This document shows, piece by piece, positions 46,701 through 61,700 of a stretch of 64,000 nt of DNA. Position 1 is the first letter of the stretch; the number at the start of each line of letters is the position of its first letter. Below the pieces are notes generated by a model. The model worked only from the letters and a program-made list of their open reading frames with translations, was not told the DNA's origin and searched no databases. The position numbers and the translations under genes were made by a program. The DNA comes from Bosea sp. NBC_00550 (GTDB lineage: Bacteria > Pseudomonadota > Alphaproteobacteria > Rhizobiales > Beijerinckiaceae): assembly GCF_026020075.1 (NCBI RefSeq), contig NZ_CP102772.1, positions 806,001 to 870,000 of the forward strand, in the 5' to 3' direction.

Positions 46701-49700
46701 GAGCACAAGGCCAAGCATTGACATCATCGCGGCGATGGATCTGAAGAGGTCGGGAGGTCGCCACCAACCTCCGGACGAGGGCGCGTTTCAGTACGCGCTT
46801 CCGCGCCGGCGGAATGGCCTCGGTCCCGAGGGCTGCGTTTTGTGGCGCCGCCCGTTTCGCTTCCGCACTCGCTTTGCAATGATCGGTGCATGACCTCACC
46901 ATCGCGCGAAACTGGAATTGCCATCGTTCCTGGCACGGCCTGCGGGCCAATTGTCGTGATGAAGGAGCCCCTGAGTTTCTGGGGCGGCGTCGATGCCTCC
47001 ACCGGAGTGGTGATCGATGTGCACCACCCTGCACACGGCACTTCGCTCGCCGGTGCGGTCGTGATGATGCCAGGCAGCCGTGGCTCCTGCTCTGGCTCGG
47101 GCGTGCTGCTGGAACTGGCGCTTTCAGGCCGGGCCCCCGCCGCGCTGATCTTCGCCGATCCCGAGGACACGCTGACACTTGGGGCCATCGTCGCGGCGGA
47201 GATGTTCGGACGCCGCATTCCGGTGATGCGCCTCTCGGACGACGCGTTTGGCAGGCTCGCATCCGCCGCGGAGGCGAAGATCGCGCCGGACGCTATCGTG
47301 GCCGATGGCGGACGCGTGCATATCGCTCTTTCGGCGGCGGGACATGCCGAGCTGCGTCTTTCCCCCGACGATCGCCGCTTGCTTGACGGGGCTGAAGGCA
47401 GGGCCGCGCAACAGGCGATGCGCATCGTCTGCGCAATGGCGAGCCAGCAGGGCGCGGCCGCGCTCGTCGATGTGACGCGGGCCCATGTCGACGGCTGCAT
47501 CTATGCCGGCCCGGCCAATCTGGTCTTCGCCGAGAAGATGGAAGAGCTCGGTGCGCGCGTTCGCATCCCGACGACGATGAACGCGATCTCGGTGGACCAC
47601 GCCAATTGGCGCTGTCAGGGCGTGGCGCCGGCCTTCGGCGAACCTGCCGCGCGCCTGGCCGACGCCTATGTGCGGATGGGGTGCCGCGCGAGCTTCACCT
47701 GCGCTCCCTATTCCCTGCCGGATCCGCCCGGCTTCGGCGAAGCGATCGGCTGGTCGGAGTCGAATGCCGTGATCTTCGCCAACTCCGTCTTGGGAGCCCG
47801 GACGGCGAAGCATCCCGATTTCCTGGATTTCTGCATCGCCGTCACTGGCCGCGCGCCACTCGCCGGCGCCTTCCTCGATGAGGGAAGGCTTGCTCGGCGA
47901 GCGGTGCGGGTGGAGGTGCCGGAAGGGGTGGACGGCTCGGCCTGGCCCTTGATCGGTTATCTCACCGGGCTGGCCTCTCCGGATCGCATTCCGCTGATCA
48001 AGGGCCTCGCGAAAACGCGTCCGACGCAGGACGATCTCAAGGCGCTCTGCGCCGCTTTCGGCACGACCTCGGCGGCTTCCATGCTGCATATCGAAGGCAT
48101 CACGCCGGAGGCGGAAGGCCTTGGAGGTAACCCGGAGGACGAGGTCGTCATTGATAGCGAGGCCCTCGCAGCCGGCTGGCGGAAACTGAATGACGGACCG
48201 GCGCGTGTCGATCTTGTCGCCATCGGCAGCCCTCATGCCTCGCTCGAGGAATGCCGAGCCGTCGCCGAACGGCTCGACGGACGTCCTCTCGCCGAGAATC
48301 TCTCCCTCATCATCACCGCCGGGCGAGATGTCGTGGCGGTGGCCGAAGCCGAGGGAACGCTGGCAAGGCTCCGGAACAGTGGCGTCGGTGTTATTCCCGA
48401 TCTCTGCTGGTGCTCGATCACGCGCCCCGTCTTCCCCGAGCTGGCGAAAGTGGTCCTGACCAACTCAGGCAAATACGCCCATTACGGGCCAGGGCTTTCC
48501 GGTTGCACCGTCAGGCTCGGGACGCTCGACGACTGCATCGAGGCGGCCGTTACAGGCGCAGCACCAGCCCGGTTGCCGGGTTGGCTTTCTGCCGCGACGA
48601 TATCAGGGCGGGAGCGTCCCCGGAGCTGAGTATACGGAGGCCGGCTGAGCGAGGCCTCGATATCGCGCAGACCGAGCGGCCACGAACGGGCGGAACAGCT
48701 CGGTTTCCCGTGCAGCCGCCAGCCGCGCTCGACGGCGGTCAGTGGTGGATGGAGGAGCCGTCCAGGGGGCTCGCCCGAATGAGCGCCAGCTCGGACGCGA
48801 CGGCATGAGGCGGAGCGTCGCTCTCGGTCCTGAAGGCGCGCCTCAGCCAGCCATTGGAATCGACCAGAACCTGTGCGGGCGGCGAGGGGCTCCCGGTCAG
48901 TTCCGCCAGAGCTGCCGACAACGGCAGCGGATCCTCGACAGGGCATCGCTCGGCGGCGCCATCGGCCTGAACCTGCGCGTTTGCGCCATGCTCGTCGTGC
49001 CCGAGCCAGAGCCGCAACGGCTTCCCGCTTCCCGGCGTGACGACGCCGCCCCCCTCGCAGCGGGCGGCGAAACCCGGCATGCGCGTGACGCCACCCCAGC
49101 GCATGTCGGAAGGCGTGAAGATGCGGGCGCCGGCCCGCAACCGGATGAAATCGATCAGCGACCAGATCGCTGCATCCTCAAGCTGCGTCGCCGGCGGCAT
49201 CGTGCCGATGCCGTGCCGGATCGACCAGAACAATTCCCCACCCGGGCGGCCGGCGATCAGCGGCGCGGAAAGATCCGGCGGCCAGACGGACTGTGCGACA
49301 GCAACCGGCCCACGGCCACGGGCATCCTGGCCATGGCAGCTTGCGCAATCGCGCTGGAACAGCTCGCGCCCCGTCGCGACCCATCGTGCGCCATAGCCGG
49401 TGGGGGAGAGCTGGAAGGTCGTCGGAACGGCCGCGGCGACATAGGGGCGCCAGGGCGGCAGCTGGATGGAGGCCAGCACGGCCACCCCGGCGAGAAGGGC
49501 AGGCCAGCGCAGCTTCCTCGCGAGGGCGGCAAGGGTGAAAAGCGCCAGCGCGATCACGACGGGAGCCAGCAGCCGGAAAAGCCCGTCGCGCAGATAGGCG
49601 TCGTCCCACAGGCCCGGAACCGGCCGCAGCGAGAAGGGCCAGATCGGCTGCTCATGGATCGCCGGTGGCTGGCTGGCCAGCGCGGCGGCAACCGCCACGG

Positions 49701-52700
49701 TGGCCAGCCCCACGCCGGCTTCGGCCGCGATCGACAGGGCAAGGCCGCGCGCCGAACCGCTGGATTCGGCAAGCGGCACGAAACGGAAACGGTTCGCAGC
49801 CGCCAGCAGCAGGAGGATGCCGAACAGGGCAAGCTTGGCGAGGGCGAGCTTGCCGTAGTCTGTGCCGAGCGTCGCCGCCAGCGTGCCGACGAGTGCCTGT
49901 GTCTGGAGGAGGGACGTGGCCGCGAGTACGGTCACACAGGCCATTCCGAGCGGCGTGAAGCGCCGTGCGAGCGCAGGCGCCTGCACCGGCAGCAGCAGGC
50001 AGGCTGCAAGCAATGGCAGCAGCGATCCGAGCCAAAGACCCGCCGCCAAGACGTGAAGACCCAAAGCTGCCGTCGTCCATCGATCGGTTGCGGCGCCATG
50101 CCCCAGCCAGCCCTGCAGCAAGGCGGCAACTGCCAGCACGGGCAGGGCGGCCGACATGGCGCGCCCACTGCCGCGCAGAAGCCAGATCGTGAGAGCCAGC
50201 AGGCTGGCGCGCAGCAGCAGCGCCTGCCCGAAGAGCGTCTCGGCAATGGTCCGGGCCGCCTCGATGCTGTCGACAGGCCGCCCCATCATCACGCTGCCTT
50301 GCAGCCAGAACCACGCCGCGCCGCTGGCGAGGGTGACAAGCACGGAGAGCCGGGCGTAGGAGACAATGCCGCCGAGCAGCGCCTCGCCTGCCGAAGTGGT
50401 GGCGAGCGCGCGCCGCGACAGCAGGCGAAAGGCCTCGGCGCCGAGGCCGGACAACAGGGCGGCGAGGTGAAGCCAGCGGATTGCCGGCAGCGCCGCCCCG
50501 ATCAGCGCATCCACATCACGGCCTGACGGTGAACCGATACTGGCCGGTGACGCGGTGGGTATCGACCGAGGTTGCAGCCCACTCGACGGTGTACGCGCCT
50601 GGCGGAACTGTCTTGAGCAGCACCTTCAACGCCTTGCGGTCGCCCGGCACGGCTTCGGCCGGAGCGGTGCTGACGGTCTCGCCGCCGGCACTCTTGACCG
50701 CGATGCTGCTCAGCTTCACCTCCAGCTCCTCCGTGAAGCCGAGGATGATCTCGCTCGGCGGCGCTACCGTGGCGCCATCGGCCGGCGAGGCGGTCTTGAG
50801 ATGCGCATGGGCGAAGGCCTGCGATGAGGCGAGGGCGAAGGCGAATGCCAGCCCGAGACGTCGAGACATGGACCGATCCTATGATTGAAAAGCGGCGGCG
50901 CGGGCTCACCAGCTCGCGTCGAGCCCGAGATGGGCGAGGGCCTGTCCGCGCAGCTCCGCGAGGCGCGGGTCGCCGCGATGGCGAGGATAGGGCAGGTCAT
51001 TGATGATCTCGGCCTTGATCCGGGCCGGGCGCTCGCTCAGCACGATCACGCGTTGAGCGAGAAACAGCGCCTCCTCCACGTCGTGTGTGACGAGCAGCGT
51101 GGTGAAGCCGCGCTGGCGCCAGAGTTCGGCGATCTCGGTCTGCATGGCGATCCGCGTCAGCGAGTCGAGCTTGCCGAGCGGCTCGTCCAGGATCAGCACG
51201 TTGGGATCGTTGACAAGCGCGCGGGCCAGCGCCGCGCGTTGGGCCATGCCGCCGGAAAGCTGGCGCGGGAAGGCGCGCTCGAAGCCGGCGAGCCCGACCG
51301 TCTTCAGCGCGTCGTCGACGCGACTCTTCTGGGAGGAGAGCAGGCCGCGCGCCTCCAGGCCAAGCGCAACGTTCTTCCAGACCGTGCGCCAGGGATAGAG
51401 CGTCGGGTCCTGGAACACCACGACACGAGAGGGGTCGGGCGCCGTGATCAGCTCGCCGGCGGCTGCGATGCGGCCTTGCGATGGCTGTTCCAAGCCGGCG
51501 ACCAGCCGCAGCAGCGTCGACTTCCCGCAACCGCTCGGCCCGAGCAGGGCCACGAACTCACCTGCCTCGATGTCGAGATCGATGTCGTCGAGCACCGGCA
51601 GGGGGCGGCCTTCGAGATCGAAGGCGTGCGAGACGCCGGCGATCGTGAGGTCGGCGCCGCGCGACGCTGCGGTGCCGCGTGGGGTGGAGACAGCAAGCTG
51701 AACGGCTACCATTTCACCACGTCCTTCTGCCAGCCGAGCAGCCGGTCGCGCGCGGCGAAGAGCAGCGTGATCAGGCTCGAGAAGATCAGCGCCATCACGA
51801 TCAGCGCGCCATACATGTTGGCGTAGGCGGCCCAGCCCTGCGCCCATTGCAGGTAGTAGCCGAGGCCTGATTTGACGCCCATCATCTCGGCCGCCACCAG
51901 CACCGAGAACGACGCTCCGAGGCCCATGAACAGGCCGACGAAGACATGCGGCAGCGCGGCGGGGATCGCGACCTTGAAGATCAGGAAGGCACGGCCCGCG
52001 CCCAGCGTGCGGGCGACGTCGTAATAGGCCTTGTCGACGCTGGCGACGCCCGACCAGGTCAGCACCGTGACCGGGAACCAGGTCGCGAGCGCGATCAGGA
52101 AGATCGCCGCCGAAAAGCTCGACGGAAAGAAGAAGAAGGCCATCGGCAGCAGCGCGGTGGAGGGAATGGGCCCGAGGAAGCGCAGCACCGGGTGGACCCA
52201 GTAGCCGAGCCCGCGCGACCAGCCGATCGCCACGCCGGTGACGAAGCCGGAGATCGTGCCGAACAGGAAGCCGAGCGCGAGCAGGCGCAGGGAATGAAGC
52301 ACGCTCTCGCCCAGCCGCGGCCAATCATCGGCATAGACCTCCACCAGGGACGAGGGAGGCGCGAAGAAGGGCACCGGCAGCACGCCCAGCTTCGCCGTCA
52401 GCAGGTCCCACAGGCCCACGAAAAGCGCGAGCACGACGAGCCATGGCGCAGCCCTGGCGACTCTTGCGCCGAGGGGCGGCCAGAAGGCACCGATCGTCGT
52501 GGCGATGGCCAGCAGGGCCGCCCAGCCGGCGAGCCCCAGATTGGTTTCGGTCACGTAGAGCGGTTCGGCGAAACCGACCTTCTTGTTCGCGAGCAGCGTG
52601 CCGGAAGCGGCCACGGCGGTCCAGGCGGCCGTGGCAAGCGCGCCACGTGCCAGGACCGAGCCGTCGACCTGCAGGCGCGGCCGGTCGAAGTTCGACGCGG

Positions 52701-55700
52701 AGCCGGTCTGTTCAAACGGGGACATTGGGCACGATCTTCTGCGCGAAGGCCTTGGCGTCGGTGTTCTTGCGGATCACGTTGACGAGCTTGAGCTGTTCGG
52801 TGAACAGGGCGACATCGTCGCGTAGCGCCGCTCCGGTGGAGTGGTGGTCATGCGTGTGGCTGCGCAGGATCGCGGCCACGGTCTCCGGCGTCACCTTGGC
52901 CGGAACGAAGGGCGCGAAGATCTCCGCCGTCTTGTCGGGGTTGGCCGCCGTCCAGGCCTGCGCCTCGACGATGGCGCGTGAGATCGCGGCTGCGACCTGG
53001 GGCTGGTCGCGGATCAGGGCGCCGCGCAGGCCGAGCACGCAGCAGGTCGACTTGGCATACTGGCCTTCGAGATTGGTGGCGAGCTCGACGAGCTTGTCGC
53101 GCTCGCGGATGAGGTAGAGATGCGGGTCATCGCCTGCCAGCGCATGAACCTCGCCCTTCTTCAGCGCTTCGCCGAACAGGTCCTGCGGGTACTGCACCCA
53201 GCTGACGTCCTTCTCCGGATCGAGCCCGATCGCGGCGAGGCGGATGGCGAAGAAGTTGCGCACCGGGCTCGCCGGATCGGTCACGGCGACGGACTTGCCC
53301 TTCAGGTCCTTCAGGCTGCGGATGCTGGCGTTTTCGGGAACCAGCAGTCGCATGCAGCCGCCATGGGTGCCGACGGTCAGGCCGACATCGAAGCCCTGCT
53401 CGAGCGGCTTGAGCCAGCGCAATGCCATGCCGATGCCGCCATCCGCATGGCCGGTCGCGATCGCCTGCAGCAGCGCATCGGTCGGACCGCTGAAGTTCAC
53501 CGGCTCGACATTGAGGTTGTACTTCTCGAACAGGCCCTGCTTGAGCGCGACCGAGATCGGCGACTGGCAGACGGCCGTCTGGCCCCAGGCCAGCTTGATC
53601 GTCTGCCGCTGCGCGAGCGGCGTTGCCTGGGCGAAGGCATGATGTCCGGCGAAACCGGCAAGCGGAGCGGCGGCAAGAGCGGCGGCTCCGCGCAGAAGCG
53701 CGCGACGGGAAGGGAAGGCGGTTTGCAGGGTCATGGTGGCTCCTTGCCGCCGACTGGCGGCTGCATGATGTTTCAGGAGTGGGGTCAGGCCGCGGCGCGG
53801 CTCACGGGAATGCGCTCGACGGTGCCCCGCACCTCGGTGCCGCGCCGGAGCAGGTTGAGGATCGGGCAGAAGCGCTCGACGGCAGCGTTGAGTGCGTCCA
53901 ACTCGGTCGCATCCGTGGTCAGCCGCACCGTGTAGGAAAGATCATGCGGATAGACCGGCGTGTTTTCGAAACCGGGCGTGCCCGCACGCGGATCGAGCTG
54001 TCCCTGCACTTCGACCGAGACATCCTGCAGATCGATCTGCTGGTCGGCCGCCTGGATGAGGTAGGTATGCGTCAGGCAACTCGACAGCGCGCCGAGCAGC
54101 AGTTCCGGCGAGCTCGGTCCGAGATCGTATCCCGCGAAATCGGGCGGGCTGTCGCTGATGACCTGGAAATCACGGATGCGGATTCGCCTGACGCCGCTGC
54201 GCCCCTCTGCACCGGCCTGGGCTTGCAGGCGTTGCGGACGCGCCTCCGCGGAGCGGGCGTAAGCCTTGCGACGCAACAGGGCTTCGCGCTTCTGTGCGAG
54301 ATATTCCGTGAGATTGGACATGGATGACGGCTCTGCGCGTATCTGTTGATGGAGTGCTTGGACAAGGCGCGCTCGTTCGGCACGCAGCCGCGGGGAAGCG
54401 GCTGCGCGGAAGAAGTCGAGATTCCAGCGCTTTGGTCGGTGGATCGCCGTCCGAGATATCCGACACTGCGGACTGCGGTTCGGTGCTCCGACGGCGTATC
54501 GTCCGCGTTGCTGCAGACGACAGTCAGATGGCGAAGATCACAGTCTGCGATGACAGGGCGGTTTTTCGCCGAGCAATGTTCTTCGAAAAATCAGAGGCAT
54601 TCGCGTCTCCAAAGCAAAGGAGCCCACGAGACATCGTGGTGCTTTTAGCGTTGTTGGCGCGGCGCAAGCTGCTCCAGCAAATCCCGCGGCGAAGAGTTTG
54701 ATGTTGCTCTTCACGATCAAGAATATCGCCCAGAGGATTATTTATGGCAATGAAACAAACTCTGCGTTTTTATTGAAGGAAGGCGATAATTCGTTCCTGT
54801 TGCGGGTACGCGGCAACGCAATCAGGGTCGTCAAATCCAGCGGTGCATAATCCTCAGAAAGCTGCGGCGACATCCAGTGACGATGTCGTTCTCTCCGTCC
54901 GCGCCTCCGGGATGGCGGGGCCGAGCTTGGGAGGGCTGAGATAGCGTTCGCCGCTGTCGGCAACGATCGCGACGATCGTCTTGCCGGCGTTTTCGGGGCG
55001 CCTGGCAAGCGCCGAGGCGGCAAACAGCACCGCCCCCGACGATGTGCCGGCCAGGATGCCTTCCTGTTGCGCCAATGTCCGGGCGACCTCGCGGGCCGGG
55101 GCCGTGTCGGTCACGATCACCTCGTCGACGACGGCTGCGTCAAAATTCTCGGGCAGATAGCCGGCTTCGACGTCGGTCACCTTATGGACGCCTTCGATAC
55201 TGTCGGGGTAGGGCGCCTCCGGCGAGGGGATCGAGGCCGGGCCCGGCTCGACGACGACGACTTTCACGCCGGGTTTCTGCGCTTTCAGGAAGCTACCGGT
55301 GCCCGAGATCGTGCCGCCGGTACCGACTGCCGCCACGAAGATGTCGACCTCGCCCTTCGTGTCGCGCCAGATCTCGGGGCCGGTCGTCTCGAAGTGAACG
55401 CGCGGATTTGCGGGGTTCGCCCGCTGGTTGGTGTAGTAGGCGTCGGGGTTCTCGCGGCGCACGCGGTCGATGATGGTGTGGATCGCGCCCGCCTCGAGGA
55501 ATGCGCTGTTGTCGATCAGGACGACTTCGGCGCCATAGTGCTGGAGCAGCTTGATCTTGTCTTCGCTGATCGTGTTCCGGAGGTAGAACTTCGAGCGATA
55601 GCCACGCGCGGCGGCCAGGGCCGCGAGCCCGATACCGGTGTTTCCGCTGGTGAGATCGACGATGCGCTGGCCCGGCTTCAGCCGGCCGCTCTCCTCCGCT

Positions 55701-58700
55701 TCCCGGATGATGCCCCAGGCCGCACGGTCCTTGATGCTGCCGGCCGGGTTCAGGTACTCGATCTTCGCGAAGATGCGGGAGCCGAGATGCAATCCTTCCG
55801 CAAATCTGCGCAGCTCCAGCAACGGGGTATTGCCGACCAAAGCTGCAAAATTGTTGTTTCTCGGTTCCATCACGGTCTCTCGCAGAGGGATGGCGACTTG
55901 TGCCGTCACGGACGGGTGCGCCCGCCGATCGGGCTCGCAGCCACCCGTCGTTTCATCGGTAGTCGCGGCTCACGGCCCGTCTCGCACCTGGAAAAGTTTT
56001 CACCTTCGCTACGCCGCGGTTGCGCGACGGGCGGCCAGCCGGGCTGCAATCCCTGCTTCCTGCTGGGCCTTGATCGCGCCCACGCGGGCTGTCGCCTCAT
56101 CCGGCGATGCGGCAGGGGCATAGACGGGCGCGCTGCCGGCCACGCCGGCCTTTGCCCCGATATGTTTCTCGAAGGGCAGGGACCGGTACAGGACCGGGTC
56201 GACGGAGGTGTCGAACAGCGGTCGATAGCCGAGCGACAGATAGAGGCCCGTCGCTTCCGGCTGCCGGAATCCGGTCGTGAGATAGGCTCTGGTGTAGCCG
56301 AGCTCGGCAGCGCTCTCCTCGAGCGCCAGCACGATGCGGCGCGCCAGACCCTGTCGCCGCAGAGTCTCGCGCGTCCAGATGCGCTTGAGCTCGACCGTCT
56401 CGTCGTCATGGCTCATGAAAGCGCCGCCCGCGATCGTCTCACCGCCGCGCTGAACCAGCAGGAAATCCCCGAGCGGCGGTGCGAACGCTTCCGCCGGATA
56501 GCGCATGAGCTCGGAGCGCGCGCCGCCCGGCCTGCTGTTGACGCCATACCGGCCGTCATATTCGGCAACGAGCCCTTCGACCAAGGCCTCTGCTTCAGGC
56601 GAAAGAGGAGATGATCGCACGATCAGGTCAGGCATAGCAGAATTCCAAGGGTATCGCGTAATCGCGAAAAGAGCGCCGATGACATCAATATTCAGATCAT
56701 CGAAACAATCAACGATCGTTGGAAAATAAGAATATGTGCATTTATTCTGGTTATGATTTTGAGAAATACTTCCACGCGCGAGGGCGATCCAGATGGATTT
56801 ATGCTATTCGCTGAGCGCGCATAAGCTTCGACGCAGCTCCCCGGGGCTCGCAGGACGAGTGTCGTGGCGTCCAGCCCCATGCGGTTGCTGGCTGACACGG
56901 GCTCGTCGCCGACAGCGCTTACCGGCCGGCCGAGAAGCTGGCCCGTTGTGTGCCTCCGTAAGAGGCCGTCACAGCGCCGGCTTCAGTCATGCCTCATCGA
57001 GTGCAAGTTCCAGTTGATGAATGGCCGCGAGCAGGCGCTTGGCATCCTTGCCGAGTGCTCCCAGGATTTTCGCTTCGAAAGCCAGGGCCCGCGGGACGAT
57101 TTCCGTGTAGGTCTTCAGCCCAAGCGGCGTCAGGCATAAGATCTCTTCGCGCCGATCGTGGGGACTCTCGCGCCGCTTGAGCCAACGGCGCTCCTCGAGA
57201 GCGCGCACGGCGCGGCTCACCTTCGTCTTATGCATCGCGGAATGAGTGCCGATCTCCTTGGCGCTCATCGTCTCGAATTGGCCGAGCGTCGCCAGAACAC
57301 GCCATTCGGGAACGGTCAGGTCGTGATGCGGTCCGTATACGGCCCGAAAGGCCTGCGAGACCGTCGTGGCGAGCCGATTGAGGCGATAGGGGAGGAATTC
57401 TTCGAGAGCGAGCTTCGTCATCATTGTTAGTTACAAAATGGACGGTTACCGATGCAACGATATATTTGTCCGAGCGCCTAAGGAAGCGATGAGGGCCGCT
57501 GGATCGGGAATGCCGACGACGTTTCACCGCTTCCCGGGGCCGGGCCTGCGTCCTCGGCGGCAATTTCCCACGGGAGAACAGACATGAACGTTCAAAATCC
57601 GTCGGCTAATCCGAAGAGCGCTGAGGTCCGGAGTGCCATCCAGGCGGGCTACATGTCCGGCTTCGGCAACGGCTTCGAGACCGAGGCGCTGCCGGGTGCG
57701 CTGCCGATAGGGCGCAACTCTCCCCAGAAATGCGCCTATGGCCTCTATGCCGAGCAGCTTTCCGGCTCGCCCTTCACCGCGCCGCGCACAACCAACGAAC
57801 GGTCCTGGCTCTATCGCATCCGGCCGACCGTGGCGCACTGGAACCGGTTCCGGAAGGCGGAGATCGGGCTGTGGCGCACGGCGCCGGCGCGCGAGGTCGA
57901 CTTGCCGATCGCGCCAATGCGCTGGAGCCCGATCCCCATCCCCTCGCGGCCGCTGTCCTTCGTCGAGGGTATGCACAGCATGACGACGGCCGGCGACGCC
58001 GGAGCCCAGGGCGGAATGGGTGCGCATGTCTACCTGATCACGCGCTCCATGGTCGACGAATACGTCTACAACGCCGATGGCGAGATGCTCTTCGTGCCGC
58101 AGCAGGGCGACCTGCGCCTGTGGACCGAGTTCGGCATCATCGATATCGAGCCAGGGGAAATCGCAGTCATCCCGCGCGGCGTGAAGCTCCGCGTCGAGCT
58201 GCGTGACGGCCCGGCGCGTGGGTACATCTGCGAGAACTACGGCGGCGCCTTCACCCTGCCGGAGCGCGGACCGATCGGCGCGAACTGCCTCGCCAATCCG
58301 CGCGACTTCCTTACGCCTGTCGCAGCTTACGAGGACCGCGACGCGCCGTCGAAGATGTATGTGAAATGGGGCGGCAATCTCTGGGTCGCCGATATCGAGC
58401 ATTCGCCGCTCGACGTCGTCGCCTGGCACGGCAACTACGCCCCCTACAAATACGATCTCAGGAAGTACTCTCCGGTCGGGCCGGTCCTGTATGACCACGC
58501 TGACCCGTCGATCTTCACGGTGCTGACTTCGCCTTCCGAGACCCCCGGTACCGCCAATATCGACTTCGTCATCTTCTCGGACCGCTGGCTGGTGGCGGAA
58601 AACACCTTCCGGCCGCCCTGGTACCATATGAACGTGATGAGCGAGTTCATGGGGCTGGTCTACGGTGTCTATGATGCCAAGACCGGCGGCGGCTTCGTGC

Positions 58701-61700
58701 CCGGCGGCATCTCGCTGCACAACTCGATGCTGCCGCACGGCCCCGACGTCGACGCCTTCGAACGCGCGAGCAACGTAGAACTCAAGCCCCACAAGCTGGA
58801 AGGCACGCTCGCCTTCATGTTCGAAACGCGCTTCCCGCAGCAAGTCACCGCTTTCGCCGCAGGAACGGACGCGCTTCAGGGCGACTACGGCGGCTATGGC
58901 CACAAGCTGACGAAACACTTCGATCCGAACAAGCCCTGAGACAAAGATGACTGCCCTCGACGAAACCCATGACGCGACGCTTCGCAGTTTCGAGGCGTCC
59001 GCGAACGGCCATGCCGACTTTCCCATCCAGAACCTGCCGATCGGTGTCTTCAGCCCGCCGGGCGAGCCTGGCAGGGGCGGGATCGCGATCGGCGACAAGA
59101 TCCTCGACCTCAAGCTGGCGCTGGAAGGCGGGCTCATGGCGGAGGATGCTGGTTTGGGCGAAGCCTGCGCACAGGGCAGCCTCAACGGCTTTCTCTCGCT
59201 CGGCTCGGCCGCGCGCGCAAAGCTTCGCCGTCGCGTCTCGGCCCTTCTCGCTCGAGGCGGGCGTGACGAGACGAAGGCGGCGCGCTGTTTGCGTTCGGCC
59301 TCCTCCTGCACGCTGCATCTGCCGGCGCGGATCGGCGACTACACGGACTTCTACGTCGGCATCCACCACGCGACCGAGGTCGGAAAACTGTTCCGTCCGG
59401 ACAATCCCTTGCTGCCGAACTACAAGTACGTCCCTAATCACGCCGGAATTGTCGATGACGATCGAGGCGTTTCCGGTGCTGACGATGTCGCCGTTGATCG
59501 TTCCGGTGGCGAGGTTGTTGAGGGTGTTGAGGCCGTTGCCGGCAAAGGTGATCGCGGCGCCGGTTCCGCCATTGATCTGAGCTGCCGCGCCGCCGAAGCC
59601 ATTGTTGATGACGATGGTCTGTGCGGCGCTGGACGCGCCGGTGCCGGCAGCGAACGCATTGGTCGATCCGCGAATGATCCCGCTATTGTCGATCACCAGC
59701 GAGCGGGCTGAAGCGCCCACCGCAAAATTCTGGTTCACGCCCACGCCGGCGCCGCCTCCCGTCGCCGTTCCGGCGATCGTCGCGCCGGTGGCATTGACGA
59801 TCCGGATCGTCGAGATCGCGTTGCCTTGCAGGAGAGAGACGGCGAGCGCGTTGCCGGCCCCCGCGTTGGTGGCGGAGATGCTGCTGAAATTGTTGAGAAT
59901 GCTCGTGCCGGCGCCCGTACCGGAAAAGAAAGTCACGCCTGTCAACGCGGCGGCGGCGTTTCCGGAAGCGGCAATCGAGCCATTGTTGTTGAGCACGTTT
60001 CCAGCCGTGTTCAGGCCGAAGGTGACGGCCTGTCCCGTCGCGGGAGCCTGCTGGACGGTGCCGCCCGGCACGACATTGATGGTGAGCGGCGTATTGGCCG
60101 GCGCCGCGAAACCGTCGTTATCGGAGCCCGTGCAGGTCACCGTCGCGCCTGGTCCCGGCGGATCGGGCGCGCACTGCGCCCAGGCAGGCAAAGCCGCGAA
60201 GAGCCCAAAGAGACCCGGCGCAAGAGCAGGCATCAAGCCGCGAGTAGAATTTCGCCTTGTCCTGGTCTCTCGCAGGCGTCGCCGCATATACAGGCCTCGC
60301 ATGTAGTCGAGCCCCGGTATAATGCTGTCGATGGAGCATGAAGTCGACCGGAAAATGCCTTGGGGACTGCCCCCGATATGAAAACATCCTGATAATTGAG
60401 TGCAATCGACTGGCGCGCCGCCCGTTTGTGCGCAAACGATAAGGTTGATTCTACTTTTTGGGTTGCCGGGTCGGGATTTGCGCGCCATCTCGCGGAGACG
60501 CATGGCTCACCGTTGCTGGTCACGATCTCGCAGATTGCAACGGCCCGTTCATCGAACGGATTAAGTGGATAGGGGGACTTCGATCTCCGACAGCAGCCCG
60601 GCTCTTGCCTCTGAAGCCAGACAGCCGAGTGGAAACATCTCGGCGCCGGCTGATCTAAGCAAGCTTGGCGAAACTGGCCATTTCCGACTGAAGGAAGCGC
60701 ACAAGGGCCGGGTCGTCCGCATAGGCGACGTTGACCCGCATGCCGTTCAACCCACCGTCCAGTTCCAGCTGACGCCTGTCGGGAAGGAAGACCGTGCCGG
60801 GCGCGATGAAGATCCCTTGCTCCGAGGCGCGGCGCGCGAGCGCGAGGTCGTCCAGCCCCGATGGCAATGCGACCCAAAGATAATAGCCGCCTACCTGGCG
60901 CGCAAAAACCGGCAGGCCGAGTTGCTCGAGATTGCCGAGCGCGCGCGCCGTGGCCTTGCCGATGCGTTCGCGCAGGCGCTTCAGATGGTGGCGATACTGG
61001 CCGCTGGCGATCAGATCGCTGACAAGGCGCTCCAGATAGCCGGAGCTGTTCACAACGGTAAGCATCTTCATGTCACCCAGTGAACGGGTGAGTGCCGGGC
61101 TTGCCGCCACGTAGCCGATACGTTGGCTGGCCGAGAGCGTTTTTGAGAATGTCCCGACATAGATCACGCGTTCGAGCTGATCGAGCGCGGCGAGCCGCGG
61201 CGCGCTGACCGGCAAGACGTCGGAGAACGGGTCGTCCTCGACGATCGTCAGATCGCGGTGAGCCGCAATCTGAAGCAGACGGTGAGCGACCGGCAGAGTG
61301 AGAGAGCCCCCGGTCGGGTTATGCGCCAATGACTGCGTGAAGAAGACCTTGGGCCGATACCGCGCGATCTGAGCGGCCAGGTCGTCGAGATCCGGGCCGT
61401 CCGCCCGGCGCCGGACGCCGGCCATCTCGATGCGCGCGAGCTTCAGCTTGCCGAAGAGCGGATAGTAGCCGGGGCTGTCGACAAGGACTGTATCGCCGGG
61501 CTGCAGGAGATGGCGGATGATCAGGTCGAGGGCGTGGTTGGCGCCGAAGGTCATCAAGATCTGCGCCGGCGAGACATGGATCGAGCGCTCCGCCAGCATC
61601 AGTCCGATCTGGGCGCGCAGCGGTGGATAACCCGTTGGGTCGCCGTAGCCGTGCTCTGCCGGCGGATCGCCCTTGCCGTTGCGCATGCGCAGATGGCGGC